DNA from: Hanleya hanleyi
Taxonomy: Eukaryota; Mollusca; Polyplacophora; Lepidopleurida; Hanleyidae
Length of the DNA: 64,000 nucleotides
Reading direction: 5' to 3'
Assembly: GCA_036873755.1 (NCBI GenBank)
Contig: JAVTVY010018981.1
Span: 1 to 64,000 of the forward strand
Made by a program: the position numbers and the translations under genes. Position 1 is the first letter of the stretch. The number at the start of each line of letters is the position of its first letter. Below, one piece after another: positions 45,222 through 57,240 of the stretch. The notes beneath the pieces are model-generated. The model was given only the letters and a program-made list of their open reading frames with translations. It was not told the origin of the DNA and did not search any database.

Positions 45222-45570
45222 CCTATCTGGCTGTTTGGGACCTGTCAAGGCCTGGGAGGGGCCATTTCGGCTCCCCCTAATTATTGTTCTTACTCTTTGA
45301 GCTAGGGAGCTGAAAATTTCTACACGATAATCTTGGGTCACGCTCTACCAGAAAATGTGAAAAAATCCAAGATGGCCGCTATGATGACGTCATTTTCAAA
45401 AACGGCATTTCTTAGTCGATTTTACGGCCAGATTTTTCGATTTTTTTCATTTATGCAATTTCTCCGCAAAAACTTCGTGATGAATCAGTAAATATTATTG
45501 TGATGCGACATAAAATAGTTTTAGTCCACTTTTCATCGCGGAAAAGCAGAAATTTTGAAGAAAAATGACA
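45222..45570 (-). repeat. Dispersed repeat D1, copy 2
   Basis: Reverse orientation relative to copies at 5225 and 62590. Landmarks are CTAATTATT, CTTTGAGCTAGGGAGCTGAAA, CCAAGATGGCCGC, GATGACGTCA and TAGTCCACTTTTCATCGCGG. Confidence 0.75.
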
Positions 45571-46439
45571 AAAGTTCCTCTACTTGGGGCTTATGCAACT
45601 AGGCTCAATGACGTTTCTGATGGTAGAATGTAAAAAAGGTAGTTTTTTTGGAGCGGCTAATCTAGATTTTGTCAGTGTGTGTGAACGGATTCTCTCACTT
45701 GTGTGCCTACATTTGTCTCCTGCATGGTTCGTACTATCAGGAATAGGTTTAATTCAGCCAAGTGTAGGATACTTCTCAACATTCTCTGACATGAAAAAAA
45801 ATAATACTTATTTAATTTTGGAGGAAATGCTGAATTATTAATCAGACCAGGCACTTGTTTCTCCCTTAGGGCGAGCCGCTGATCTTTCTAGTAAATATGT
45901 AGTTCGGACTTTGTCATATTAGACACTGGATTTTCTCGTTATCTCATTATAATTTCGTTAACCTCATCTGTTTGTTCGTGTCTCCACGTATGATCAGATT
46001 TTGGGTCTAAAACTTCATAAAACTTCGACAGGGCAGTATTGGAAAGAGAGAGAAAGAAAAAAAAATCAGCTGCGGTCCATCGGGGACTTTGTAAAGATAG
46101 CTATGGAGTTGGTGAAAGTGGCATGAAGCGAAAAATAACAAGCAGCCAGAGGATGCTAGGTCCCCCGCCAAAATGGCAGCAATATTTATAAGCGCTGTCG
46201 GTTTCAGAAGATATTCATGAGGATGGCAACAGCTACTTCACAGGCGTAAGAAGCAGAGGGGTCTTTCCACCTTCCCAGGTTTTGAGATCAACTCCGAATG
46301 GCTGACTGAATGTTGATTGCTACTGTAATATATTTTCTTTACCATGTAGCATGAAAATTATGTAACCGAAATGCAACCCCAAGAGACAATTCATGGCATA
46401 TTATCTGCAAACTAAATTTGACAAGAATATGAAGGCATC
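45571..46439. other. No gene recognised
   Basis: AT-rich; the open frame at 45584-45841 has no domain. Confidence 0.4.
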
Positions 46440-48600
46440 CTCAACCTATTGCCCAGAAACCAAACTTAGACTTTGCCACAAGGAGTCATCACCTGTAGGT
46501 GCAAGCAGGCAAAACACAATCCCAAATGACATCTCATGTCATGGTATCGGCATATGAACTTTGAGACTCTGAAGAGGGGTCCTCAAGTTATTGCCGGTAC
46601 TAGATGCCCATCGGTGTTCATGTTATTTGGGGCGGGTCACATATGAATACAAAATTTGAAAATAATCTGATGAGCAGTTGCCAAATTATTGCCCGGAAAC
46701 AAATTTTTCCACCAGGAGACGCCACCTGTAGGCAGAAGCGGGAAAATACAATCCCAAGGAACATGGTATCGTGGGGACATCTGCATACCAAATTTGAGAA
46801 GAATCCGATGAGGGTCCTCAAGTTATTGCCCAGAAACCAAATTTAGATTTTGACACCAGGTGACGCCACCTCTATGCGCAAGTCAGTGAAATGCATTATC
46901 AAGCGACATCTTATGTCACGGTACATTCATACAAAATTTGAGAAGAATCCGATGGTCAGTTCTCAAGTTATTACCCGGAAACGAATTTGTGATGTTGCCA
47001 GGCCTTCAAATGGCTCACAGTGAAAATATAGGAGAAAATATAGGAGGAAATTTGCAAAAATATAGGAGAAATATAGGAATTTTCTGAATAAAATATAGGA
47101 AAATATAGGAAATAAAGGAGTGTAAGACAGGTCTGTACTACATTGTATGTTACAAACTTGGTAGTTTTCTGGTGTTCAATCAATTACTTTCACTTACTGT
47201 GGTCATAGTGTTGGTCTTTCAGGTGACCTGTGTCTGTTGTTTGATTCAGCATAGAGAGATTGGAAAGTTTTAATATTTGCCGAGCGAAGCGAGGCGGAAA
47301 AAAAAATCTGAAGTGTATTTTCGCGTGTCAGTTCGACTCATTACAGAGCATTGATGAAAGTTTTCATGAGAAAAAGTCAAAATATAGGAAATATAGGAGG
47401 TTTTGAGTAAAATATAGGAAAATATAGGAATGACTCAAAAATATAGGAAATATAGGAAATATAGGAGGCACTTGAAGGCCTGTGTTGCCACCAGTTGAGC
47501 GAAAGGCAATCCCAAGCAACAGCTCCTGGCATGGTAAATGCATGCCAAATTTGAGAAGAATCCGATGAGCCACAACGTTTCTCTTGTTACCCAGAAAGGT
47601 ACATATGTAGGATATTTCAAAGAAATTCGACCAAGTGTTTCTAAGTTATCACTTGCAGCATGGAATAAAGGAATGCACTCTAGTGGTGCCACCTCCGGGT
47701 GGATTTTGCTGAAACGCATCACCAACGGTGTTTTGTCGCAGGGAATGCATTTACCAAATTTCGAAGAAATCTTACAAATTGTTCGAAAGTTATCGCTCGC
47801 GAAGGATTTGAACAAACATGAACGGACATGCATTAAAGATTGGAACAAGACCCAGTGGCGCCACCTACAGGCGGATCTTGCTGAAACGTAATACCAGCGA
47901 CGTCTTGTCGCAAAGAATGCAGATGCCAAATTTCGTAGGAATCCGACAAAGCATTTAGGAGTTATCGCTTACGCAGTATTTGCACGGACATGCACTAAAT
48001 ATTGGAACAAGACCCAGTGGCGCCACCTACAGGCGGATCTTGCTGAAACGTAATACCAACAGACGTCTTGTCGCAAAGAATGCAGATGCCAAATTTCGGA
48101 GGAATCCGACAAAGCATTTAGGAGTTATGGCTTATGAAGCATTTGCACGAACATCCACGGACATGCACTAAAGATTGGAACAAGACCCAGTGGCGCCACC
48201 TACAGGCGGATCTTGCTGAAACGTAACACCAACAGACATTTTGTCGCAAAGAATGCAGATGCCAAATTTCGGAGGAATCCGACAAAGCTTTTAGGAGTTA
48301 TCGCTTACGAAGTATTTGCAGGGACATGCACTAAAGATTGGAACAAGACCCAGTGGCGCCACCTACAGGCGGATCTTGCTGAAACGTAATACCAAGAGAC
48401 GTCTTGTCGCAAAGAATGCAGATGCCAAATTTCGGAGGAATCCGACAAAGCATTTAGAAGTTATTGCTTACAAAGTATTTGCACGGACATGTCCGTGCAT
48501 ACACGGGCACATAGAAGCAAGACCCTAGTGGCGCCACCTACAGGCGGATCTTGCTGAAACGTAATACCAAGAGACGTCTTGTCGCAAAGAATGCAGATGC
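46440..48600 (+). repeat. 160-175-bp satellite array
   Basis: Units share an ACCAAATTT(G/C)(A/G)(A/G)(A/G)AGGAATCCGA-like block, a pause of about 70 bp, and a GGCGCCACCTACAGGCGG block. Well-kept copies of the latter lie near 47854, 48019, 48192, 48353 and 48529 (161-175 bp apart). The 5' units (46440-46990) are more diverged. Short open frames repeat in each unit (RILLKRNTNRRLVAKNADAK) and are a by-product. Confidence 0.9.
46999..47482. mobile_element. 484-bp insertion in the satellite, TGTTGC duplication
   Basis: Ends CAGGCCTTCAAATG and CACTTGAAGGCCTG are inverted. Exact TGTTGC flanks (46993-46998 and 47483-47488) mark the target duplication. The interior carries many AAATATAGGA units next to both ends, so sub-terminal repeats are likely transposase-binding sites (inference). 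Superfamily unclear. Confidence 0.8.
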
Positions 48601-49544
48601 GGCGGGGGACAAAAAGGGGGACATAAAATGTATAGACACTAGTAAATCAGTCAAATCTGTGACTTTTTTTCTGTTCTCTTCGAAATGTGTTTAGGAGGTA
48701 CAGGAAAGGAGGAAAGATTGGCATTAAATGCCCACTGATCGGCGGGACCATGCAATTTTCCCGGTTGTATTATCGCAGTGTTGGTCGAGACGTTGTGAAT
48801 TTTCGTCAGTATATAGCGCTAATCTCATTGCATGGGGATGACATTAATAAAACAGAAATAAAAAAGTCATCCAACTCCCTTTGGAGGCTGGGTCTTCTTT
48901 GGTCAGAAGATTATAAGATGTATCACCATAGCTATGGGGTCAGCGAGATTAAATATTTATAGTGGGCATTAAGCGCTCATAGGAACATGTGAACATGACA
49001 TGTGCATTTATGCACTGTAACATCTTCAAGTTGTACTGTCGTCATTGCAAGATGGTATCAAAAGGTAGGGGAGGTCAGGGGATGGCAGGAGGATCAAAAG
49101 GGCAAGTCCCTGTCCGACAGAACCTCAAAAACATTAACCGAATGTGCACAGAACAATGTAGAACCAACAGATAGGAACTGGGATCTGTACCCGATACCAA
49201 ATACAGAGCTATAAGGAGTTCTGTAACATATGTGCAAACATTGAAAGATGCTATCCAAAGAGTAGGGGAATATGGGGACCTGTGTGGACCTAGCCTATGA
49301 CCATTTCATTGACAGTGTTCATATATTGTAATTATATGTCACCTTGGACGTTGGTGCTAATCCTGTCTTGCCAATAAGGCCTTTCGATAATGAACGCGGA
49401 AATTCTTCATGGACGACGACTTGTATTGTGGCAACCACTGCCTGTGGAATTTCGAATCTAACGCCTATCTCTATAAGCAGTTTTTTTTTATCGTCCGCTT
49501 CGTAATGTTCTGCCTAATTCCGCTTAACCTCAATCTAATTAAGA
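48601..49544. other. No gene recognised
   Basis: The open frame 48687-48962 (91 codons) has no domain I know. Confidence 0.4.
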
Positions 49545-49678
49545 AATAATGTTTTCATAGGCGTGCTCAATGGTTATTTTATGCACGGTTAGTTTGGGAA
49601 AGTTTATAGTTTAGGGCAAGGGCGAAGCCAGCATCCTGAAATTCATAAACCATTGAGCACGCCAATGAAAACTATTCT
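49545..49678. repeat. Short hairpin element
   Basis: TTTTCATAGGCGTGCTCAATGG pairs with CCATTGAGCACGCCAATGAAAA across about 75 bp. Confidence 0.75.
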
Positions 49679-50169
49679 ATTGCACCATTCAAATTGATTA
49701 TCAGCAAAGATTATAATGAAAGGTTAAAAAATATGATAAACTTTGACATCCTTTCTCCCCTGTGTTGAAAAACAACTGGTCCAATGATATTGCCACGATG
49801 CTCCCGTTTCGGTTGGCATCGTGCCACTATCAGTAGACGAGTTTGTGTGGTCTCTCAAATGGGGAGTGAATCAGTCAGCCGAGTCCGGCTTTGAGGAACA
49901 TACGTGGATATAGGTCTATTTGTGTCGCTTTGTTAATCAATTTCACAATGGAAACAACAGTTAAACCTTCCATTAAAATTCCATCTTGTAATTTATTTGT
50001 CTTATTCGATTGTGACTTGTATGAAAGCAGACGTCCCTTTCCTCACTCGACTTGTGAAATAGAATCTCCTGATGAACACCTGCACTTGACACATGCACAT
50101 TTCACACAACTGTGCCAAAACACTCACTAAGTGCACAGTTAGCAAGTTGTTATAGACACAAGTGTTATA
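49679..50169. other. No gene recognised
   Basis: No supported feature. Confidence 0.4.
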
Positions 50170-50347
50170 GAATTAAGAAATAAAGACCGAAGAAGCGGTT
50201 TCAAATTTCCCAGATAAATACCAGTTGGCACGAGTCCTGCAGTTTAGACCCGAGGCCGCAGGTCGACGGTCTAAACTGCTGGACGAGTGCTAACTGGTGT
50301 TTATCTCGGAAATTTGAAACCTACTTCCGAGGTCTTTATTTCGATTC
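50170..50347. repeat. Near-complete palindrome, ~178 bp
   Basis: GAAATAAAGACC...GGTTTCAAATTTCC...GATAAA-ACCAGTT-GCACGAGTCC-GCAGTTTAGACC is mirrored around GAGGCCGCAGGTCGACGG. Arms are about 80 bp with few mismatches. MITE-like, no target duplication seen. Confidence 0.8.
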
Positions 50348-50965
50348 GGACATGCACAATCGAATATTTATCAAGAAATTCTATTAAATTAGCTAACATA
50401 TGCTAGTGTATGCCTTCCACATTCATCAAAGCAAATTTTGAATGAGGCGTCACTTCCCAGCTGGTCAATACGAACATTGTTGCAAACTGCGGGAAAGTAT
50501 CAATTACACGCGCGCTTACTGTAATTACCCCCGCCAGCCGACAACGTCACAGCTCTGCAGGTCTTCGATGGTGTTTATCGGGAATTCTACACCACTTTCG
50601 GTACAATGCTATAACATTGAGACGGACTGGAGGTATGTTCGAATTAAGGGCTCACAACCGACATAGAGGTATTTGTTGTGTAATAATTTACCGCTGGGAC
50701 GTCTTCCATCCCGAGTCAAAACCTCGAGACTGCGCAGCAATCGAGGGGTTTCTAACCAGGAGATATATATTTGAATGTAGAAATATTCAACAAATGCGCA
50801 AAACTGATTCTCTCTGAGCGCGGCTGGTACATTTTACCCCCGCCGCAACAACAAGCAGTGTTGCCTGGCTTGCGCGTGCAGCAACGGTTGAAACGTTGAC
50901 CTATTTTTATTCACAAGCGAGAGAGTGCATGCCCCAGTTGGTTAGGTACTGTGAAGCATGAATAT
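50348..50965. other. No gene recognised
   Basis: No supported feature. Confidence 0.4.
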
Positions 50966-53047
50966 TATGGTGTTCTATTTGGGACAAGTTTGCGTCGCGT
51001 GGCGACTTTTAGAAACTCGCCACTCGCCACGCGCCGTGGACCCCTCCGGCGCGCGGCGACTGGCGACTTTCTGCTATCTCTTAACCTGCAAAAACTCGCC
51101 AGTCGCCACCCGCCGTAAAACACGGCGAGTTTCGCTCTATCTTTTAACCTGGAAAAACTCGCCGCGCGCCACTCGCCGGATGAACCACGGCGCACGGCGA
51201 CTGGCGACTTTTGACTGTAGTGAAACTCGCCACTCGCCACGCGCCGTGGACCTCTCCGGCGCGCGGCGACTGGCGACTTTCTGCTATCTCTTAACCTGCA
51301 AAAACTCGCCAGTCGCCACCCGCCGTAAAACACGGCGAGTTTCGCTCTATCTCTTAACCTGGAAAAACTCGCCGCGCGCCACTCGCCGGATGAACCACGG
51401 CGCGCGGCGACTGGCGACTTTTGACTTCTGGAATTCTTAGGACTTTTTCTCAAGTGCGTATGCCCGGGAAGCATCAATTATCGGAATATTTTGTTCGAAA
51501 CATGCTGTCATTTAATTTAATTTTAAATCTCTTCCTCGTGCATAAATATACATAATTTCTAATGAATGAACTCTCCAGCCACATCTGATGCTATGTGACT
51601 AATTTTGAAGATGTAAGCTATCTGTAATAATTAATATAGTTGTTTTTTGAAACAAGTTCTTTTTAATGCAATACGCATATTGGGCAATCTAATTTTGTCA
51701 AATGTGCAGATATTTTTTTATTAAAATACTCGTTATCCGTTTCTGTGCAGAACTTGCATACTCTCGTTATTATCTACTGGTATATTTTAAAAATTTAACA
51801 CCAAGACAACATTTTCAATCGTTTTTTCATTCGTTTTATATAAGTGCCTATATATATTTATAAAACAGCATATCGTTTTCAATTCAGGATGAATCGCTTT
51901 GAAATTGTTCCTTATTTAAGATACAATAAAGCAGTCGACGCGGGAATTTTGTTTTATAAGATAAAAGCAACGTCAACTAATATGCTGTATGAAATATTAA
52001 GAAAGCGAATAGAGCGTCATCGTCATACTGATTAAAAAAGTAAGAAAAAATGCTAACATTTTCTCTGGATGATTGAATTTCTCTCTTCGTAAGTTTTATG
52101 TGAAAAACGAGCGATATATTTGTATAAGATATCCTTTATTGCTGTTTTAATCCATAGAGCGGCTCTTTGTTGGGTTGATATTTCCTGTATCACAAACCCT
52201 ACAAACTATCAAGACCCTATTTTTAAAGATGAAAAGACGTATTTCTTTCAACAGTTTCCACATTTTTTTTACTTCCTCAAATTCTATGAGATCGCGACTG
52301 TGATTTATGATATTGCAACTGCATAATTGATGCTCCTCGGGCATGCGCACTTGAGAAAAAGTCCTGAGAATTCCAGAAGTCAAAAGTCGCCAGTCGCCGC
52401 GCGCCGTGGTTTGTCCGGCGAGTGGCGCGCGGCGAGTTTTTCCAGGTTAAGAGATAGAGCGAAACTCGCCGTGTTTTACGGCGCGTGGCGACTGGCGAGT
52501 TTTTGCGGGTTAAGAGATAGCAGAAAGTCGCCAGTCGCCGCGCGCCGGAGATGTCCACGGCGCGTGGCGAGTGGCGAGTTTCACTACAGTCAAAAGTCGC
52601 CAGTCGCCGTGCGCCGTGGTTCATCCGGCGAGTGGCGCGCGGCGAGTTTTTCCAGGTTAAAAGATAGAGCGAAACTCGCCGTGTTTTACGGCGGGTGGCG
52701 AGTGGCGAGTTTTTGCAGGTTAAGAGATAGCAGAAAGTCGCCAGTCGCCGCGCGCCGGAGAGGTCCACGGCGCGTGACGAGTGGCGAGTTTCTCTAAAAT
52801 CAAAAGTCGCCAGTCGCCGCGCGCCGTGGTTCGTCCGGCGAGTGGCGCGCGGCGAGTTTTTGCAGGTTAAGAGATAGAGCGAAACTCGCCGTGTTTTACG
52901 GCGCGTGGCGACTGGCGAGTTTTTGCAGGTTAAGAGATAGCAGAAAGTCGCCAGTCGCCGCGCGCCGGAGTGTCCACGGCGCGTGGCGAGTGGCGAGTTT
53001 CCAAAAGTCGCCACGCGACGCAAACTTGGCCCAAATAGAACACCATA
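50966..53047. mobile_element. Fold-back element with tandem repeats inside the arms
   Basis: Left arm 50966-51480 and right arm 52324-53047 are inverted. Tips read TATGGTGTTCTATTTGGG, inner ends meet at GGAATTC...GGACTTTTTCTCAAGTGCG. The arms are GC-rich tandem repeats of a ~209-bp unit composed of short CTCGCCA(C/G)TCGCCACGCGCCG palindromic modules; the left arm has about two units and the right about three. The 843-bp centre (51481-52323) is AT-rich with no recognisable protein. Open frames across the arms up to 262 codons are repeat artefacts. The design resembles Foldback/Galileo elements; no clear target duplication. Confidence 0.85.
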
Positions 53048-53461
53048 GATTACACACGCTGACAAATTTATGGTAAGTACCGGTCTGATTGTTCATTCTG
53101 TTGTGAATATTAAATGCCGCCGAAAATGTAGGTCATGTCCTGCTCATTTCATTTCATAACTTAATAAGTTAACAAGATGTGCATAAGTTAGGTTACCAAT
53201 TTATTTCTGTAGCGGGCAATAATTTTACCCGAAATTAAATCTAATAACTCTGTATTCAACACGCACTCAAAAACTTTCAATTAAAGAACTATGCATACAT
53301 GCCTGCATAATCCAAATAGATCGCGTACTGTACGGTACGTTTCGCGCAAAATTCAAAATCGAAAAGACTGAATGTTCTGTCAAATGTTTACAATACGGGC
53401 GAACACAGCTCGAAGATGTTCAGATCTGGAACTGAGAAATGTATGTTAGGCCTACTTGTCT
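53048..53461. other. No gene recognised
   Basis: No supported feature. Confidence 0.4.
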
Positions 53462-54640
53462 TCAGTTGAGTTTTGTGTTGCACTGCATATTAAAATTGAA
53501 TGTACCGCCAAAAAACTGTGCTCCGCTGAATAGACCACAAGAAAACCCAGACGAAGTCGACCCACTGGGCCCAGGATACTGAGTAATTTGAAGAGCTGAC
53601 CCCTGTGAATATGTTGCCGATTCTTTCGGTCGTGCATTTGAACTTGCAGAGTGGAGGATGTGCGAATATTCTTCGCTCTGTTTGTTAGACGGACCGCTAA
53701 CATAAGACCGCAAACTTGCTTCATTTCTGTGACCTGTCACCGACATTATACCCTGAACTGGTACCCCGTTCTGCCACAGTACTGTGGCCGCAGTGGCCCT
53801 CAGATAGTGATTAGTTTAGGACTTGGAAAGACCGGCCAGTTGAGATATTTCCTTCATGAATGTATCGATGCGATTGTGACCTATGGACTATCAGATAGAA
53901 TTTCAGATTTGATGGGGTATGAGAACAAATCTTCACTCCCTACATCTAATTTGCACAGATACTTTGTCAATGAAGCAACAGGGCAAAGTGGGTCATCGGG
54001 AACCGCATACATTCTACAATCTTTCTGTGTTTCTCGTTTGTTGAGGCCGATATGTGTTTTATCTTTCTCGTTGATCGACATTGTATAGTAGGATCTAGTT
54101 TCGTCATCTGCTATGAGGATGAAGTGACGCTTCCTCAGATCTCACAGGCCTTCCTGGCCACGCCTACCGAAGTGTAACATAATGTCGAACCAAACTTTGC
54201 GTAAGAGACCCCACGGCGGAATGGCGAATTTTGACCATATCTCCTGGACCGATCGGGGTTTTGTGAACGGTGATGTCTTTTTCCTCTCGCTTCATCTGTT
54301 TGACAGCACCAATGAACACTTGATTGACTGCCTCGAACGGCCGGTCATGGATGATATTAAATTCCCTGTTACATGAAGGGCTCGAGAGGTGACGGTTGAT
54401 GGCTGCCCGCAAGTTCACAAGACCAGATTTGCTGTACTCTGTGCCATCTTTCTTCTGAACTTCAGCATAAAAGCGACATAGTAGGTCACCCAGATGTTCC
54501 ACCGGTAAGTCTTCAAATTCAGTATTTTCTTCTCGGAAAGATAGCCAATCTGGAAATGAGACAGATATCACATTTGACCAGTCAACCAAGTATCGAGTAA
54601 ACCAATTTGTATTTCTTAGTTTTGATTTTAAAGAAATAAA
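53462..54640 (-). pseudogene. Crypton-like (DUF3504/KIAA1958-type) tyrosine recombinase, disabled
   Basis: From about 54630 downward: NWFTRYLVDW, then FPDWLSFREE...LPVEHLGDLLCRFYAEVQKKDG...SGLVNLRAAI, the N-terminal core typical of Crypton-derived recombinases. All catalytic positions are visible in shifted frames: GRRGQE (catalytic Arg, about 54155-54170), H-x2-R in NHYLRAT (about 53800), GHRNE (about 53735), and Tyr in SLRSYV (about 53715). It is broken by a frameshift near 54190, TGA at 54142-54144, a stop after SDSP near 53881, and TAA at 53816-53818. Normally such enzymes join DNA by Tyr-mediated strand exchange; this copy cannot be expressed whole. Direction is minus. Host-domesticated homologues exist in animals, but the stops argue for a dead copy. 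Confidence 0.75.
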
Positions 54641-55800
54641 AGCTTGATTTTTAAAAAATAAAAGCGTCCTGTCGCTATATTTTATAATTTATTTGTATCA
54701 CCAAACTCCTTGCAATAACGTAGCGGTAGTGTTGGTCACCGCCCACTTTTACTTCATGTGTACTACGGTACAAGAAGTTTCGATACAATTGTAACCATTT
54801 CATTCATAAATCATTCTCGACTCTCAGGGGCCGAAACTGAGTCGACTTGCTTGTAAAGTGCTATATCGGATTCGTTTATCAAATAATATGCATGCACTGT
54901 ATTGGCTTGTACATGTACTTCATATAGAATATTTTTATCCCCACGAGACACTATGATTATTTTATGTATTTGTTTGTGGTGACTGTTCAGGGGCGTCGTT
55001 GGGGGGGGAGGGGGGGTCGTCAGGTGCGAACGACCCCCCCTTGGACGCGCCAAAAAAAAACAGAAAAAAAAGAAGAAAACAAACAAACAAACAAAAACAA
55101 AAACAGAGAAAACAAAAACAAAAACAAAACAAAAAAAGCAAAAGGGAAAAGAATGGAATAAAAAATGTCCGTCTCCAGGCTCGTAAGCATGCTCCGTTCC
55201 AGTAGTGACGCATCAGTTCGCTCAACAATGGGTTTACCACGACTTTCCGTTTTATGGTCATAAAGTGGATTATGAAAGAGCTGTAGCTCTGTTCATGAGA
55301 CTCCACCCTCGATGGATAAAGCAGGGGAACCCTCGACGGATAAAGCAGGCGAATTTACTATTCAATTAATCATTAACACTATAACTTGTGTGTTTTTTTC
55401 CTTCTGCTCGATGCGTGTGGTTTTGATAATGACGCATTGGCAGCCTCGGTCTACCGTTGGCGAAGTGCAAAACGGGCAATAAACTGAAAGCTGTATATGT
55501 ATAAGCTTTGCTGAAGGCTATACTACATTCGTGATATTTCATTTCCGGAAAATATATCAGTTTAATTTTTTTCTAGTCAGTATTTTACCATGGCCACGTT
55601 TTAATGAGTGATATTAGTTTCATTTTTCTAGTCAGTATTTCACCATGGCCACGAGATATAGTCCATGATACATAGTTTGATATTCTACACAATATTATTT
55701 TGAAATTTTCAGCAAAAGTTTAATGTTCACAGTCATGAAATGACATGTGGATCGGAAAGTGATATGATGTTGTTTAGTTTTAATCATTTTAACATGGTTA
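54641..55800. other. No gene; G-run hairpin and A-rich stretch
   Basis: GGGGCGTCGTTGGGGGGGGAG...CCCCCCCTTGGACGCGCC (54989-55053) is a short inverted pair followed by an A-rich run (AAAACAAAAAC) to 55150. A 35-bp segment TTTTTCTAGTCAGTATTT(T/C) is duplicated at about 55567 and 55624. Confidence 0.5.
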
Positions 55801-56908
55801 CAGTGGCGTCGGAAGCGGAGGGGCCAGGGGCCCATCCCCCCCCCCCCACTTTTGATTTAGGGGGGCCCGAATATCTTTTGGCCACCCACTTTTCAGCATC
55901 CCTAACTGGCCATGTCCCCACATAAAAATTACAAATAGAGTGCCAGGACGTGTAGTGGTGTGTTATAAGCCCGTTTTGTTTGTGTCAAACCAGGAAGTCA
56001 AATGGAGTCCGGCATATTCTTCAATATCGATGAGGGTTTATGCGAAACAAATGTGAAAATAGAACCATAAATCTATATACATTGTGTTTAGATTTGTTTC
56101 CAGGAAAACGGGTAAAACACATCTCCGGCAACCGGAGACCCCGGAGCTTCCGGGGCCTAGGCGGCCCCTGGACCCTCGCCTGTCAGGCTGTGAGGATCGC
56201 TCATTTTAGCTTTGTGTAAATGAATCGCTATCATATTGGTTCTAATGTTCCATGATGTAAAGGTCATCGTTTTTTTATGTGTTTTTTTATGTGATAAATA
56301 TAACTAAAAAGTCAAATGGATTCAGGCATGAAGTATGATATTTTCAATATCGACGATTGCTTATAAATGCGAAACATACGTGAAAATATAGAACCATAAA
56401 TCTGCATACATTACGTTCGAATTTATTTCTGGGAAAACGCTTAGAACGCGTCTCTGGAGATCTGGACCTTCGGAGCTTCCGGGGCCTAAACGGCTCGTGG
56501 ACCCTCGCATGTTGGGCTGTGAGGATTTCCTTGTTTCATCTTTGTGTGAATGAATCGTATCTGTAGGCATATTGGTTTCCCTCCCAAGAACTATATTGGT
56601 TTCCCTCCCAAGAACTATAAGTCATCGTTTTGTATGTTTTAAATATAACTAGAACGTCAAATGGATGAAGGCATGAGGTGCGATGTTTTCAATATCGATG
56701 CATGCTTATAATTGCGAGAAAAAAAAACGTGAAAATAGAAACATAAATGTGCATGCAGTATGATCAGTTTTATTTCCGGAAAAACGTTCAGAACGCATCT
56801 CCGGCAATCTAGGACCCCGGGGCTTCCGGGGCCTAGGCGGCCCCTGGACCCTCGCCTGTTGGGCTGTGATAGTGGTCCCCCACTTTCAATTACGTTCCGA
56901 CGCCACTG
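55801..56908. mobile_element. TIR element with internal ~335-bp repeats, GGTTA duplication
   Basis: Ends CAGTGGCGTCGGAA and TTCCGACGCCACTG are inverted, and GGTTA occurs exactly on both sides (55796-55800 and 56909-56913). The interior is three imperfect tandem units containing TCCGG...CTAGG/CTTCCGGGGCCTA/GGCGGCCCCTGGACCC at about 56098, 56425 and 56770 (spacing 327 and 345 bp). A perfect 25-bp tandem duplication is at 56571-56620. No coding capacity. Confidence 0.8.
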
Positions 56909-56979
56909 GGTTAGCCTACGAGGTATATCGGCCCAAGGCATTATTATTGTGTTTTCAAGATGACAAGAGAATAAAATAT

Positions 56980-57240
56980 AATACTGATATTTTTCAAATG
57001 ACGTGTTAGTTTAATTGTTGGAAATCGCTCAGAATTCATTTCAGGCCATCTAAGGGCCCAGAGCTGTATAATATAACCCTAAATCTGCATACATTATGTT
57101 CAGATTTAATTCCGGGAAAACGCTTAGAACGCATCTCCGGCGATCTAGGACCCCGGAGCTTCCCGGGCCTAGGCGGCCCCTGGGCCCTCACCTAAAGTGC
57201 TATGATAATCGACCCCCCTTTGAAAAATCCTAGCGACGCC
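56980..57240. repeat. Fourth unit of the ~335-bp repeat, outside the element
   Basis: CCGGCGATCTAGGACCCCGG at about 57136 and a related right end CCTAGCGACGCCC near 57230 show a truncated relative directly beside the TIR element. Confidence 0.65.

Noticed and set aside
47980..48528. Repeated short frames RILLKRNTNRRLVAKNADAK
   Set aside because: One per satellite unit; no independent coding evidence.
9966..48600. CRISPR-like array
   Set aside because: Tandem repeats here (36, 48, 155, 170, 196 bp) are contiguous without unique spacers, and the genome is eukaryotic.
52277..53065. 262-codon minus-strand frame rich in Arg/Thr
   Set aside because: Lies wholly in the GC-rich arm of the fold-back element; the mirrored arm yields the same peptide, and period equals the repeat unit.
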